The notes: generated from the letters alone by a model not told the origin. Numbered from the stretch's first letter, positions 36,504 through 45,641 are shown. The stretch: 57,307 nucleotides of DNA from an uncultured Cellvibrionales bacterium (GCA_913063225.1 CAJXYP010000001.1:1-57307), one strand, 5' to 3'. Numbers and translations are program-made.

Positions 36504-37055
36504 ATGAGTTTCCAAAAGGTCGCCGACCTGGCCGATCGCTGTAATCACATAGTTGGCTCTATTGTCGCTTGGCTTACCTTGGCCATGGTACTGACAACCG
36601 TCACCATCGTTCTGCTGCGCTACGTATTTCAGACTGGCAACATAATCATGCTGCAAGAGTCGGTTATATATATGCACTCCGCCTGCTTCTTACTCGCCTG
36701 TGGTTGGGCCCTGGGTCGCGAAAAACATGTGCGCGTAGACGTTTTCTATCGTACCTGGTCGCCCTACCGTAAAGCCTGGCTTGACGCCGTAGGCACCCTG
36801 GTATTTCTCTTTCCAGTAGCCTTCTTTATATTGCTCAGTTCACTCGATTTTGTTGCGCAGTCTTGGTCCGTAAAAGAAACCTCACCGCAGCCCGGCGGCA
36901 TCCCCGCCCTCTATTTGCTCAAATCCCTAATACCCGCCATGGCTGTCTTGCTAATACTGCAAGGTGTGGCAGAGCTAATTCGCAATACCAATATCTTGCT
37001 ACAGGGCGATGATCATTCCAACATGCCATCCACCGATAGGGTGGAACAAGCATGA
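36504..37055 (+). CDS. dctQ: TRAP transporter small permease subunit (DctQ-type)
   Basis: 183 aa from the ATG at 36504 (GGGGGGA ribosome-binding site); a longer frame from 36408 would run through the pstS Pho box and is unlikely. Four membrane helices and the DctQ pattern GWALGREKHVRVDVFY then ETSPQPGGIPALYLLKSLIP. It is the small membrane subunit of a TRAP importer that uses the sodium gradient. It overlaps dctM by 4 bases. Confidence 0.9.
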   Translation: MSFQKVADLADRCNHIVGSIVAWLTLAMVLTTVTIVLLRYVFQTGNIIMLQESVIYMHSACFLLACGWALGREKHVRVDVFYRTWSPYRKAWLDAVGTLVFLFPVAFFILLSSLDFVAQSWSVKETSPQPGGIPALYLLKSLIPAMAVLLILQGVAELIRNTNILLQGDDHSNMPSTDRVEQA

Positions 37056-38413
37056 TCGAATTTATCCCCTTAATTATGTTTCTGGTGGTCTGTGGCCTAT
37101 TGGTGCTCGGCTACCCGGTTGCCCTAACTCTGGGTGGCACGGCGTTAAGCTTTGCGGCCTTTGGTATTGTCAGCGGCATATTTGATCCCAGTCTTTTGCG
37201 CGCCACACCCGATCGCCTATTCGGCATCATGAACAATGAAACCCTTGTAGCCGTTCCGCTGTTTGTTTTTATGGGTGTGATGCTAGAGAAGAGTAACGTC
37301 GCTGAAGACCTGCTCGAGAATATGGCTAAGGCCTTTAAAACCGCCCCGGGCGGGCTGGGCATATCCGTAGTATTTGTCGGCATGTTGCTGGCCGCAAGCA
37401 CCGGCATTGTCGGCGCTACCGTGGTTGCCATGGGTTTGATGTCACTGCCAACTATGTTGCGCCGCGGCTACAGCCCTCGACTAGCTACTGGCACCATCTG
37501 CGCGACCGGAACCCTTGGGCAGATCATCCCTCCCTCTATTACGCTAGTGCTGCTGGGCGATGTTATTTCCAACGCCTACCAGCGCGCCCAACTAAACATG
37601 GGCATCTTCAATACGCAGACAGTTTCGGTAGGCGACTTATTTTTGGGCGCTATGATTCCCGGCTTGCTCTTGGTGGTTTTATACGCAGCTTATGTTTTCG
37701 GTTTTGCACTACTCAACCCTGAGCAAGCTCCGGCCATACACGACGACGACCAGCCTTCCATAACCAAGATTTTGGCCAGCTTGGCGCCGCCGCTTATTCT
37801 AATATTTTTGGTTCTGGGCTCAATAATCGGGGGCATTGCCACACCCACTGAAGCAGCGGCGGTTGGCGCACTGGGTGCCACGGTGCTGGCTCTTGCCAAA
37901 GGCAAGTTCAGCCTTGGCCGATTGAAGCTGGTAATGAGTGGAACGCTAGAAACCACAGCCATGGTATTTCTGATTCTTATAGGCGCTTCTATCTTCTCAT
38001 TGATCTTCCGCGGCTATGGCGGCGAAGAATTAATTCAGCAACTATTTGTTGATATGCCCGGCGGTGTAATTGGCGCTATGGCTATTGTCATGCTGGTGAT
38101 CTTCCTACTCGGATTTATTCTCGATTTTATCGAAATAACCTTCGTAGTAGTTCCCATTGTTGGGCCGGTATTGCTGATGATGGGCGTAGACCCGGTTTGG
38201 TTGGGCATTATGATTGCGCTCAATCTGCAAACGTCTTTCCTGACACCGCCCTTCGGTTTTGCGCTGTTCTATTTACGCGGAGTCGCACCAGAATCGGTGG
38301 CTACCTCAGATATTTATCGAGGCGTGATCCCCTTTATCTGCATTCAATTGTTTGTACTGAGTCTGTTGGCAGTATGGCCTGCTCTAGCCACTTGGTTACC
38401 CGCAACCTTCTAA
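37052..38413 (+). CDS. dctM: TRAP transporter large permease subunit (DctM-type)
   Basis: 453 aa with about 12 membrane helices. Family motifs: PLFVFMGVMLEKS, GATVVAMGLMSLPTMLRRGYSP, GTICATGTLGQIIPPSI, TPTEAAAVGA, and LQTSFLTPPFGFALFYLRG. It is the transport subunit working with DctQ and a substrate-binding protein. The likely binding-protein gene is at 38891-40036 on the opposite strand, not in the same operon. Confidence 0.93.
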   Translation: MIEFIPLIMFLVVCGLLVLGYPVALTLGGTALSFAAFGIVSGIFDPSLLRATPDRLFGIMNNETLVAVPLFVFMGVMLEKSNVAEDLLENMAKAFKTAPGGLGISVVFVGMLLAASTGIVGATVVAMGLMSLPTMLRRGYSPRLATGTICATGTLGQIIPPSITLVLLGDVISNAYQRAQLNMGIFNTQTVSVGDLFLGAMIPGLLLVVLYAAYVFGFALLNPEQAPAIHDDDQPSITKILASLAPPLILIFLVLGSIIGGIATPTEAAAVGALGATVLALAKGKFSLGRLKLVMSGTLETTAMVFLILIGASIFSLIFRGYGGEELIQQLFVDMPGGVIGAMAIVMLVIFLLGFILDFIEITFVVVPIVGPVLLMMGVDPVWLGIMIALNLQTSFLTPPFGFALFYLRGVAPESVATSDIYRGVIPFICIQLFVLSLLAVWPALATWLPATF

Positions 38414-38423
38414 AGCGAGCTAC

Positions 38424-38891
38424 CTAGTTCGATAGCCGAACTAGGCCGGACTCATTTACTTCGATCGGTCTGGAAAATCCACGCACGCCAATGGATGCTT
38501 CCAAATCATAAGCAAAGTCGGTGATTTGACTCGACAGCAAATCAGTAAACAACGCCATCATGCCAAATAAATTGGTGCCGGCTTCGAGCCGTATTTGGGT
38601 TTCACCCTATGCACCAAGGTCAATGCCCGTTGAAGAGACTCCACTGAGAACTTCATTACCGTTCAAACTCAAACCACTAATGGGAATGGTGATCGGGTTG
38701 GGGTTTTGAACGGTCAGATCTAAGCCAAAGCGAATCGAGAAACCATCGGCTTCAAGAATTTCGATGCCGATCAGGCTAACGGTGGGAGGCTCAAAATAGT
38801 TCTGTAACGAGGCACAACCTGCCAGAGACAACAGAATACAACCCAGAGCAAAGCATCTACCCCAAATTCTGCCAGGGCCCAAAAGTCTCAT
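38424..38891 (-). pseudogene. LEA/WHy-domain lipoprotein gene interrupted by an in-frame amber codon
   Basis: A frame of 156 codons begins at the ATG that overlaps the DctP stop (TAATG). Residues 1-25 are a lipoprotein signal with Cys in LAGC. The part up to codon 94 (VQNPNPITIPISGLSLNGN) is typical of LEA14-like / water-stress-hypersensitive domains. Codon 95 is TAG (38607-38609). After it the same frame runs on for 60 sensible codons (GETQIRLEAGTNLFGMMALF, then DLEASIGVRGFSRPI) to a TAG at 38424. That continued stretch is the expected second half of the domain. Either a recent nonsense mutation, readthrough, or a base-call error. Without readthrough only 94 aa are made. Confidence 0.8.
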
Positions 38892-40036
38892 TACTGTCTA
38901 TTTAGATAGAGCGGCAATTCAGATATAGCGTGCCACGCCTGTACTTTTTCATAGAAGGACCAGTACTGGTCATATACTTCCGCGAAGGTCTCATCCTTTT
39001 CAGACTCTTCCTCATAGTAGGCTATAGATATCTCTTCCAGAGCAGCCAATACTTCCGCCGGGAAAGGACGTATATCCGTACCCTCGGCAATTAAGTCTTG
39101 CAGCACAAAAGCATTTTGCGCCGTATATTCGTCCAGCATATCTTCGTTGATTGCCTGTGATGCGCCTTCAACAATGGCCTGCAAATCTGCGGGTAAGCTA
39201 TTCCAAGCGTCCAGGTTAATTTCAAATTCGAGCATCGATCCCGCTTCGTGCCAACCGGGGTAGTAGTAATACTGACCCACTTCGTGCAGCCCAAAGGAAC
39301 GATCGTTATAGGGGCCGACCCATTCGGTAGCGTCGATCACACCGGTTTGCATAGACGTATAAAGCTCACCACCAGCGATATTAACGGCGGTACCACCCGC
39401 GCGTTGTAGTACTTCGCCAGCCATTCCGGGTAGTCGCATTTTTAACCCGCGCAAATCATCTAAGCTATTGATTTCTTTATTAAACCATCCGCCCATCTGT
39501 ACGCCGGTATTGCCGCCGGGAAAGGGGATAATATTGAAGGGTTCGTAGATTTCGCGCCACAAAGCCATGCCACCGCCATACTGCAACCAGGCGTGAAGTT
39601 CTTGCGCGTTCATGCCAAAAGGCACGGCTGTGAAAAAGGGTGCTGCCGGGATTTTGCCTTTGTTGTAGTAAGCGCCAGTGTGGCCAATTTCTACCGCTCC
39701 ACTGGATACCGCGTCAAAAACGCCCAGGGCTGGCACCAGTTCGCCGGCTCCGTAAACTTGAATATGCAGCCGACCATCGCTCATTCGGTCGACTAGGGTG
39801 GCAAAGTTTTCTGGACCCATGCCGATACCGGGAAAGTTTTTCGGCCATGAGGTGACCATACGCCATTCGAAGGTTTCGCGCGTATCAGGTGATTGCGGAC
39901 CTTGAGCAGCATTAAAGTCCGAGTTCAGGTCAAAATTGCGGCTTTTTTCCATCACCAGCAAACCAAATACGAGAACCAGCGCGGCGACCAGAGCCAAAAT
40001 AATTACCGGTGTAGCAACCCCTCTTTGCGTTTTCAT
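38891..40036 (-). CDS. TRAP transporter substrate-binding protein (DctP family, TakP-like)
   Basis: 381 aa. The N-terminal hydrophobic segment (about 9-29) has no clear signal-peptidase site and may anchor the protein. The DctP domain starts at FEWRMVTSWPKNFPGIG and includes GVQMGGWFNKEINSLDDLRGLKMRLPG, whose Arg binds the carboxylate, and the ATEWVGPYNDRSFGL stretch. These motifs resemble TakP-type alpha-keto acid binders. GGGGGGAGACAAGA is a strong ribosome-binding site. It converges with dctQM and probably serves that permease. Confidence 0.9.
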   Translation of the reverse strand: MKTQRGVATPVIILALVAALVLVFGLLVMEKSRNFDLNSDFNAAQGPQSPDTRETFEWRMVTSWPKNFPGIGMGPENFATLVDRMSDGRLHIQVYGAGELVPALGVFDAVSSGAVEIGHTGAYYNKGKIPAAPFFTAVPFGMNAQELHAWLQYGGGMALWREIYEPFNIIPFPGGNTGVQMGGWFNKEINSLDDLRGLKMRLPGMAGEVLQRAGGTAVNIAGGELYTSMQTGVIDATEWVGPYNDRSFGLHEVGQYYYYPGWHEAGSMLEFEINLDAWNSLPADLQAIVEGASQAINEDMLDEYTAQNAFVLQDLIAEGTDIRPFPAEVLAALEEISIAYYEEESEKDETFAEVYDQYWSFYEKVQAWHAISELPLYLNRQ

Positions 40037-40107
40037 TCTTGTCTCCCCCCGAGATATTTACATCAGTGCTGGGCTAACATTTCTTAGCCAAAGTTTGTGG
40101 CACGGAA

Positions 40108-42288
40108 TCAGATCGCTTCAAGCCGGGCATAAGACACCACTAACCACTTGGCGCCTGCGCTGTTGAAGTTAACCTGTACTCTGGCATTGGCGCCCTGTCC
40201 TTCAAAAGTAAGAATAACGCCTTCGCCAAATTTTGCATGCGCAACCCGCTGGCCCAACTCAAAGCCGGTATCAACGCCCTTATCACTGGTGGAAAACTTG
40301 CGAGAACTTCCGCCAGTCGCTCGCACCGTTCCCGGTGCAGCCGGTCTTTTAACCGTGGCGCGAACTTCTTCAACCAATTCACCAGGAACATCTCTTACAA
40401 ATCGCGACACCGCGTTAGTGCGTTCTTCACCATATATACGTCGACATTCAGCGTAAGTCATCACCAGCTTTTTCTCAGCGCGGGTTATACCCACATAGGC
40501 CAAGCGGCGCTCTTCCTCGAGGCGACCGGGCTCTTCAGCTGACATGCTGTGAGGGAAGAGGTTTTCTTCCATACCGGACATAACCACCAAGGGAAATTCC
40601 AAACCCTTGGCGGAGTGAAAAGTCATCATTTGCAGCGCATCTTCGTGTTCTTCAGCCTGCTTATCACCGGCCTCTAAAGTGGCTTGGGCCAAAAACTGTG
40701 GCAACGTATCCATATCCGGATCGTCGGCTTCATAGGATTTACAGGCACCAACCAATTCCAATAGGTTTTCTACCCGAGCTTCACCTTTCTCGCCCTTCTC
40801 GGCACGATGGAATTCCAACAAGCCGGCAGAGTTGATAGCTTGCTCTGCCATCTCAGATAGATCTTTGTCTTTTATGCTGGCTTCCAAATCGGTCACCAAT
40901 TCCACAAACGCGTTCAGCGCATTTGTGGCTCGGCCAGACATAAGGTTTTCTTCGATCAGTTTAACGCTGGACTGCCACAGGGATATTCCCTGCTCTCTAG
41001 CCAGGGTACGCACATCTTCAAGGGTACGGTTACCAATGCCCCTGGTTGGCGTATTTACTACCCGCTCAAAAGATTGATCATCGTTGCGGTTTAAACAAAG
41101 GCGTAGGTACCCCAAAGCATTTTTAATTTCCAAACGCTCATAGAAACGATGGCCGCCATAAATCCGGTAGGGAATATTGGCCCGCAACATCGCATCTTCC
41201 AGTACGCGAGACTGCGCATTGGAACGATACAGAACCGCACTCTCTGAATAGTTATTGCCCTGCTCAAAACGGCGTTTTACAAAGTCGGCAATAAAACGCG
41301 CTTCATCAACTTCATTGAAGGCTGAATAGAGAGAGATAAGATCGCCGCCCTCTTCTGCCGTCCAAAGCTTTTTACCAAGCCGTCCGGTATTGCGTGAAAT
41401 AACCGCATTGGCGGCCTGCAGAATAGTTCCGGTCGAGCGATAGTTTTGCTCCAGACGAATCGTTTCCGCTTTCGGATAGGTTGCGGTGAAGTCCTGAATG
41501 TTTTCAATTTTAGCGCCGCGCCAACCGTAGATAGATTGGTCATCGTCACCCACTACCATCATGGAACCGCTTTTGCCCGTAAGCAGGCGCAACCAAGCAT
41601 ATTGGATAGTATTGGTGTCCTGGAACTCATCTACCATGATATTGGTGAATCGCTCTTGATAGTGCTTGAGCAGATTTTCATCGTCTCGCAGCAACTCATG
41701 GGCGCGCAGCAATAGCTCGCCAAAATCTACCAGGGAATTGGCTTTGCAGACTTCTTCATAGGCCAGATAAATCTTGCGGTGGGTCTTTATAAAAGGGTCG
41801 TCAGAATCTTCAACATACTTAGCTCGTATGCCTTCGTCTTTTTGGCCGTTAATAAACCATTGGGCCTGACGTCCGGGCCAGCGGTTTTCATCCAAGCCGA
41901 TATCTTTAATTACGCGTTTAACCAATCGCTGCTGGTCGTCAGAATCCAGAATTTGAAAGTTTTGCTGCAAACCAGCTTCTGCCCAGTGGTGATTTAAAAG
42001 GCGATGCGCCAATCCGTGAAACGTACCAACCCACATGCTGCGCGTGGGAATGCCCAACATATTCTCGATGCGGTTACGCATTTCCCGCGCGGCCTTGTTG
42101 GTAAAGGTAACCGCCAAGATGGACTGGGGCGATTGCTGCTGCACATCAATAAGCCAAGCCATACGATGCACAAGCACGCGGGTCTTACCGCTGCCGGCTC
42201 CGGCCAGAATTAACAGGTGTTGGTTGTCTGAAGTGACTGCTTGGCGTTGTGCGTCGTTCAGCGAGTCAATTATTGGGGTTACATCCAC
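40108..42288 (-). CDS. uvrD: DNA helicase II UvrD
   Basis: 726 aa SF1 3'-5' helicase. Q motif LNDAQRQAV, Walker A AGAGSGKTR, motif Ia TFTNKAAREMRNRI, motif II VDEFQDTN, motif III VGDDDQSIYGWRGA, motif IV LEQNYRST, motif V FHSAKGLEFPLV and motif VI AYVGITRAEKKL are all intact. The tail (about 655-726) ends in a Tudor-like segment (GQRVAHAKFGEGVILTFEG) typical of UvrD. Acts in mismatch and nucleotide-excision repair. Confidence 0.96.
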   Translation of the reverse strand: MDVTPIIDSLNDAQRQAVTSDNQHLLILAGAGSGKTRVLVHRMAWLIDVQQQSPQSILAVTFTNKAAREMRNRIENMLGIPTRSMWVGTFHGLAHRLLNHHWAEAGLQQNFQILDSDDQQRLVKRVIKDIGLDENRWPGRQAQWFINGQKDEGIRAKYVEDSDDPFIKTHRKIYLAYEEVCKANSLVDFGELLLRAHELLRDDENLLKHYQERFTNIMVDEFQDTNTIQYAWLRLLTGKSGSMMVVGDDDQSIYGWRGAKIENIQDFTATYPKAETIRLEQNYRSTGTILQAANAVISRNTGRLGKKLWTAEEGGDLISLYSAFNEVDEARFIADFVKRRFEQGNNYSESAVLYRSNAQSRVLEDAMLRANIPYRIYGGHRFYERLEIKNALGYLRLCLNRNDDQSFERVVNTPTRGIGNRTLEDVRTLAREQGISLWQSSVKLIEENLMSGRATNALNAFVELVTDLEASIKDKDLSEMAEQAINSAGLLEFHRAEKGEKGEARVENLLELVGACKSYEADDPDMDTLPQFLAQATLEAGDKQAEEHEDALQMMTFHSAKGLEFPLVVMSGMEENLFPHSMSAEEPGRLEEERRLAYVGITRAEKKLVMTYAECRRIYGEERTNAVSRFVRDVPGELVEEVRATVKRPAAPGTVRATGGSSRKFSTSDKGVDTGFELGQRVAHAKFGEGVILTFEGQGANARVQVNFNSAGAKWLVVSYARLEAI

Positions 42289-42352
42289 AGCAGTCTACTT
42301 TCCGTATTTATGAAATGAACCGAAGAGCCTTGGCTCCTCGAATATTGGGCTA

Positions 42353-42616
42353 TTAAATGCCCATTTTTCCTAGTATATCTGCGAGCTCTCGTAATATGGC
42401 CTCGGTACGCGGGTGCTTCACCGCAAAATTAGTGGCCGCCAGATCTAAGCTATCGCCAAGACCTGGTTCAGGCTCATGCCCTTCTTCGTGGGCTAATCTA
42501 TCCAACTGGACATCTAAGTCCGATGCAATTTCTTGCAAATCGGTATCCAACTGATCCGTCGCCGATAGTTCATCGCGCAACTGTCCCAACAATGACTTGA
42601 GTTGTTCTTTATCCAA
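42353..42616 (-). CDS. DUF4404 family protein
   Basis: 87 aa, acidic and helical, beginning MDKEQLKSLLGQLRDELSAT and ending EAILRELADILGKMGI, which matches DUF4404. The start is a TTG with AGGGAAG 4 bases upstream. Function unknown. It lies 64 bases upstream of uvrD on the same strand and may share its transcript. Confidence 0.8.
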   Translation of the reverse strand: MDKEQLKSLLGQLRDELSATDQLDTDLQEIASDLDVQLDRLAHEEGHEPEPGLGDSLDLAATNFAVKHPRTEAILRELADILGKMGI

Positions 42617-42847
42617 GACACTTCCCTCTATCTATATTCAGCCCACCATTATTGCTTATTTGGCCTGATAAGTGGGGCCGTAAATCAAATCTCGCCCCTA
42701 TATAGGTCAAAAAGTGGGTCGAAAATTGTCTCGCCCTGTCAACCAAGTCCACGAATCCGCGTTTATAGATCAAACCGGAACATTTATGCATCGCGATTGC
42801 GACCGCCTCCAAATGCATCCGGCCCTTATAAAAAAGAGGAAAAACAC

Positions 42848-43190
42848 ATGAAGACGTTAAACAAATCATATCTTTTCGCGGTACTTCTAAGCGCTAGCCT
42901 GTTAACCGCCTGTGGCGGCGGCTCTAGTAGCAACCTGACCAGCGAGCTCGGTGGCGCATCTGGAAATGACGGAGGTGACCAAGATTTAGGTAAGGTACAG
43001 ATTGTACTAACGGATGCCGAGGACGATTTTCTAACCTATAAAGTATCAGTGATACTCAATCACCTTGATTAGCCTCGCCGGCACAGAGGTAGACGTACTG
43101 TCCATACCAACGATGGTAGATTTTGTGCAGTACCAAGAGCTTAGTGAGCTGTTCGCCATACGCAGCATTCCCGCTGGCAGTCAGGCTCGG
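42848..43190 (+). pseudogene. Frameshifted and truncated DUF4382 lipoprotein gene
   Basis: ATG at 42848 follows a GAGGAAAAACAC ribosome-binding site. The product starts with a lipoprotein signal ending LLTACGGGSSS and a DUF4382-like start (KVQIVLTDAEDDFLTYKVSV), then hits a TAG at 43070. The expected continuation (SITLISLAGTEVDVL, then VDFVQYQELSELFAIRSIPAG) lies in another frame from about 43053, consistent with one extra base near 43049-43056. That frame loses family likeness at about 43190, exactly where the dienelactone hydrolase gene ends on the other strand. Both a frameshift and loss of the 3' half are indicated. Confidence 0.8.
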
Positions 43191-44057
43191 CTAGCCAAGC
43201 TCGCGATCGAACAAATCCAACATGCGCGCCCAGCCTTTTTCAGCCTGTGCATAGTCATACACATGGGAATCCAACGGGCACCAACCATGCTGTGCTTCAT
43301 AGACTTCAACCTCAGCTTTGTCACCAAAGGCATTGGCTAACTCAGTTTTTGCTTCAGGCTGATTTTCATCATCATTCTGCGCAATGGCAATCAACAATCC
43401 GGCGTTAACCTGATCCGCTAACAAATGCGGGCTGCTATCGTTATCTGTTACCAGTCCACCACCGTGGAAAGAAGCGCCAGCACCAATGCGGTCGGGCATA
43501 TCTGCCGCCATCCGTATAACGCAAGAACCCGTCATACAGTAGCCAGCGGCTCCGATTTTACGGCTAGTAGATACCGATTCTTGTTGATCCAACCAAGCCA
43601 CATAATCACGGCCATCTGAAACACAGGTTTCAGGAGACAGCGTGCCTGCCTGGGGATAAAGCAAATCGCGCACGGCTTCAATAGCAAAAGTACCACCCTC
43701 TGGAGTAATACGACCAGCAAAGGTTCGGTAATAAGGGTTCACAACCAATACGGAATATCCAGACTGAGCAAGGCGTTTGGCCATTTGGCGGAAAGCCGGA
43801 CGGATACTCATAATGTCTGGCCACAAAACAACAGCAGCATGTTTGCCCGTTACTGGGCGTACAAAGTAGCAATCAGAAACGCCATCTGCCATCGGTACCA
43901 TAACTTCGTCTTCCGCCACATCCATTGCGTTAGCAACGGGAGGCATAGCCGCCACCAAAGAACTGCCTGCCGCTATCTGGCCAAATTGCCGGCGAGATAT
44001 GCCGTTTTTTTTAGCTAGAAAATCTTTGTTACTCGTATTGGTTAAGTCATCACACAT
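43191..44057 (-). CDS. Tat-exported dienelactone hydrolase family protein
   Basis: 288 aa from the ATG at 44057 (GAAGGGAAAGCT ribosome-binding site); a TTG at 44093 would add 12 residues. A twin-arginine signal (SRRQFGQIAAGSSLVAA) ends near residue 44. The alpha/beta-hydrolase domain has the nucleophile Cys in GAAGYCMTGSC, a His in AQHGWCP and a candidate Asp in AQNDDENQ, the Cys-Asp-His triad of the family. The natural substrate is unknown. It is encoded on the opposite strand from the DUF4382 remnant, with no gap. Confidence 0.88.
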   Translation of the reverse strand: MCDDLTNTSNKDFLAKKNGISRRQFGQIAAGSSLVAAMPPVANAMDVAEDEVMVPMADGVSDCYFVRPVTGKHAAVVLWPDIMSIRPAFRQMAKRLAQSGYSVLVVNPYYRTFAGRITPEGGTFAIEAVRDLLYPQAGTLSPETCVSDGRDYVAWLDQQESVSTSRKIGAAGYCMTGSCVIRMAADMPDRIGAGASFHGGGLVTDNDSSPHLLADQVNAGLLIAIAQNDDENQPEAKTELANAFGDKAEVEVYEAQHGWCPLDSHVYDYAQAEKGWARMLDLFDRELG

Positions 44058-44162
44058 AGCTTTCCCTTCGACGCTAATTGGTAAATTGTTCAACTAGTTT
44101 CGGTCAACTGGACTAAAGGTACAAGTATGCGTGCAGCTCTTTACTGCCTTTACGCGGCTCGG

Positions 44163-44849
44163 TTACCTGCTTGTATCATTTATAAACTGCGACAGTTCTA
44201 GGAACACCCCCTGCACCGCACCAAGCTCGCCGTCCCGAATATTGCGGTACACGGCCTGTTCGCTAATACCTAATAGCTCGACAGTCTGGGCGACCGTCTG
44301 CTTTTTCAGCATGCCTAGAAAGGTTCCGATGCGCGCGACTCGCCAGGTCTTTCTCATAGATGAGATCAGATTCAACATATGCAGCACCAAGGCGTCTCGC
44401 TCAGCCAAGCCCTGCACTCGATAGTGTTTTCCGTCTTTGTTTAGGCTTTCCACACTCTCTCGAGCATTGTCGAAAGCTTCGCCATGCATTCCTATGGCCG
44501 AATCCGGGTTTATGGCGGTATTTATCTCGCCAATACCTATGCCAAAACGCAGTCGAACCGGGAACATGGCGTATTCCAACTCGAATATGGCGCTCCACAG
44601 CTCATTTGCGGAACGAAATACCGCCTGTACTTCGCTCCCTTCAATATTGGAGGGCATATTTGCGGGGCCAACAGAGGGAATGACCGTAAAAGGAGTAATC
44701 AATCCAAACTTTACTCTGCGCCGGTTAAGGCCCGAACCGGCTAAAGCCAGCTTTTCGTTTATCGCAGCGCTACCTTCCAAGGCCCTTTCATCTAGGCCCC
44801 GGGGTTCACAGGTTTCTGCGATTAAAACGATGCGTCTCACTTTACTCAA
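44163..44849 (-). CDS. SatD family protein
   Basis: 228 aa. The central RLRFGIGIGEINTAINPDSAIGMHGEAFDNARESVESL pattern, split here by wording only, is typical of SatD proteins (PF16264). The C-terminus has a helix-turn-helix-like segment (VAQTVELLGISEQAVYRNI) that suggests DNA binding. SatD is named from a streptococcal acid-tolerance operon; its biochemical role is not established. TTGGTTTAA repeats flank its promoter region, which fits autoregulation. It is followed downstream on the minus strand by a 69-base gap and the hydrolase gene. Confidence 0.7.
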   Translation of the reverse strand: MSKVRRIVLIAETCEPRGLDERALEGSAAINEKLALAGSGLNRRRVKFGLITPFTVIPSVGPANMPSNIEGSEVQAVFRSANELWSAIFELEYAMFPVRLRFGIGIGEINTAINPDSAIGMHGEAFDNARESVESLNKDGKHYRVQGLAERDALVLHMLNLISSMRKTWRVARIGTFLGMLKKQTVAQTVELLGISEQAVYRNIRDGELGAVQGVFLELSQFINDTSR

Positions 44850-44854
44850 TCATA

Positions 44855-44961
44855 TTGGTTTAATTTATTTACATTAAACCAAAATAAAGTTAACGCGTCT
44901 ATCTATTCAAAGTTACCACTGATTAAGCATAAACCACAATATTTATACCAAATTGGTTTAA
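44855..44961. repeat. Three TTGGTTTAA elements around the satD promoter
   Basis: TTGGTTTAA occurs at 44855-44863, its reverse complement at 44874-44882, and again at 44953-44961, where ACCAA-A-TTGGT makes a palindrome. The first two form an inverted repeat with a 10-base gap just ahead of the SatD-like gene. They may be operator sites; the third overlaps the stop of the CPBP gene. Confidence 0.55.
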
Positions 44962-45620
44962 ATATTGTCCAATAAAGTCAAAAAAATCGTGAATCCAATG
45001 GCAAATATGGAGATATCTGCCATCACATGCATGGCCCAGGAGTTCCAAATAGATTTACGGTCGCCATTCAGCCAGCAGAACATCAAACCGCCAACAAATA
45101 GACCCACCAGCGCAATCAAAGTAACCCAACAGGAAAACCAGCTTATAAAGATAGTTAAGTGGTAAAAGGAGAATAACGCCGAGGAAAACAGCCAAGGCCG
45201 CTTAAACCCGCGCTGAACCAGAAATCCGCGGAAGAATACTTCCTCCAGCATGGAATTTCCCAAGGTCGCATAGATAGCCACCCAAACATAGGTTGTCGCG
45301 GTTATACCCTGCTGTTCGCTTAGCAGGGTTTTGATTTGGCCAAGGTCTATGTAGCGCTGCAGTACTAGATAGGCCGCCTGAATAATTAGAATAGCCCCTA
45401 CGCCCAGTAATAACGCGATCTTCAGCTTTTTTGGGTCCGGCTTGGCAAAGAATGTGCGGCTAACCCATATTAGCGGTAGCAGCATCAAAGAGACCTTTAG
45501 GAATATCTTGTAGATATAGGCAATCGGCGCCCACAGCTCTATGGCAAAGAGCAGACCAATTACCAAGACAATATAGGTTACCCAGAAGGCTCTTTTATCC
45601 GTAAAAATCGAAATCCCCAA
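44958..45620 (-). CDS. CPBP family intramembrane glutamic protease
   Basis: 220 aa with about seven membrane helices. The CPBP/Abi motifs are E126-E127 with R131 (LEEVFFRGFL) and H154 in SFYHLTIF. Family members cleave peptides within membranes (CAAX processing, bacteriocin immunity). The start is a TTG without a clear ribosome-binding site, 21 bases after the zinc peptidase stop, so translation may be coupled to it. Confidence 0.85.
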   Translation of the reverse strand: MGISIFTDKRAFWVTYIVLVIGLLFAIELWAPIAYIYKIFLKVSLMLLPLIWVSRTFFAKPDPKKLKIALLLGVGAILIIQAAYLVLQRYIDLGQIKTLLSEQQGITATTYVWVAIYATLGNSMLEEVFFRGFLVQRGFKRPWLFSSALFSFYHLTIFISWFSCWVTLIALVGLFVGGLMFCWLNGDRKSIWNSWAMHVMADISIFAIGFTIFLTLLDNI

Positions 45621-45641
45621 AAAACAGATGCGAGGCGGTGA

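Noticed and set aside
43065-43340. Plus-strand frame of 91 codons starting MISLAGTEVDVL
   Set aside because: Only its first 40 codons are meaningful, as the shifted part of the DUF4382 pseudogene; the rest is antisense to the hydrolase gene.
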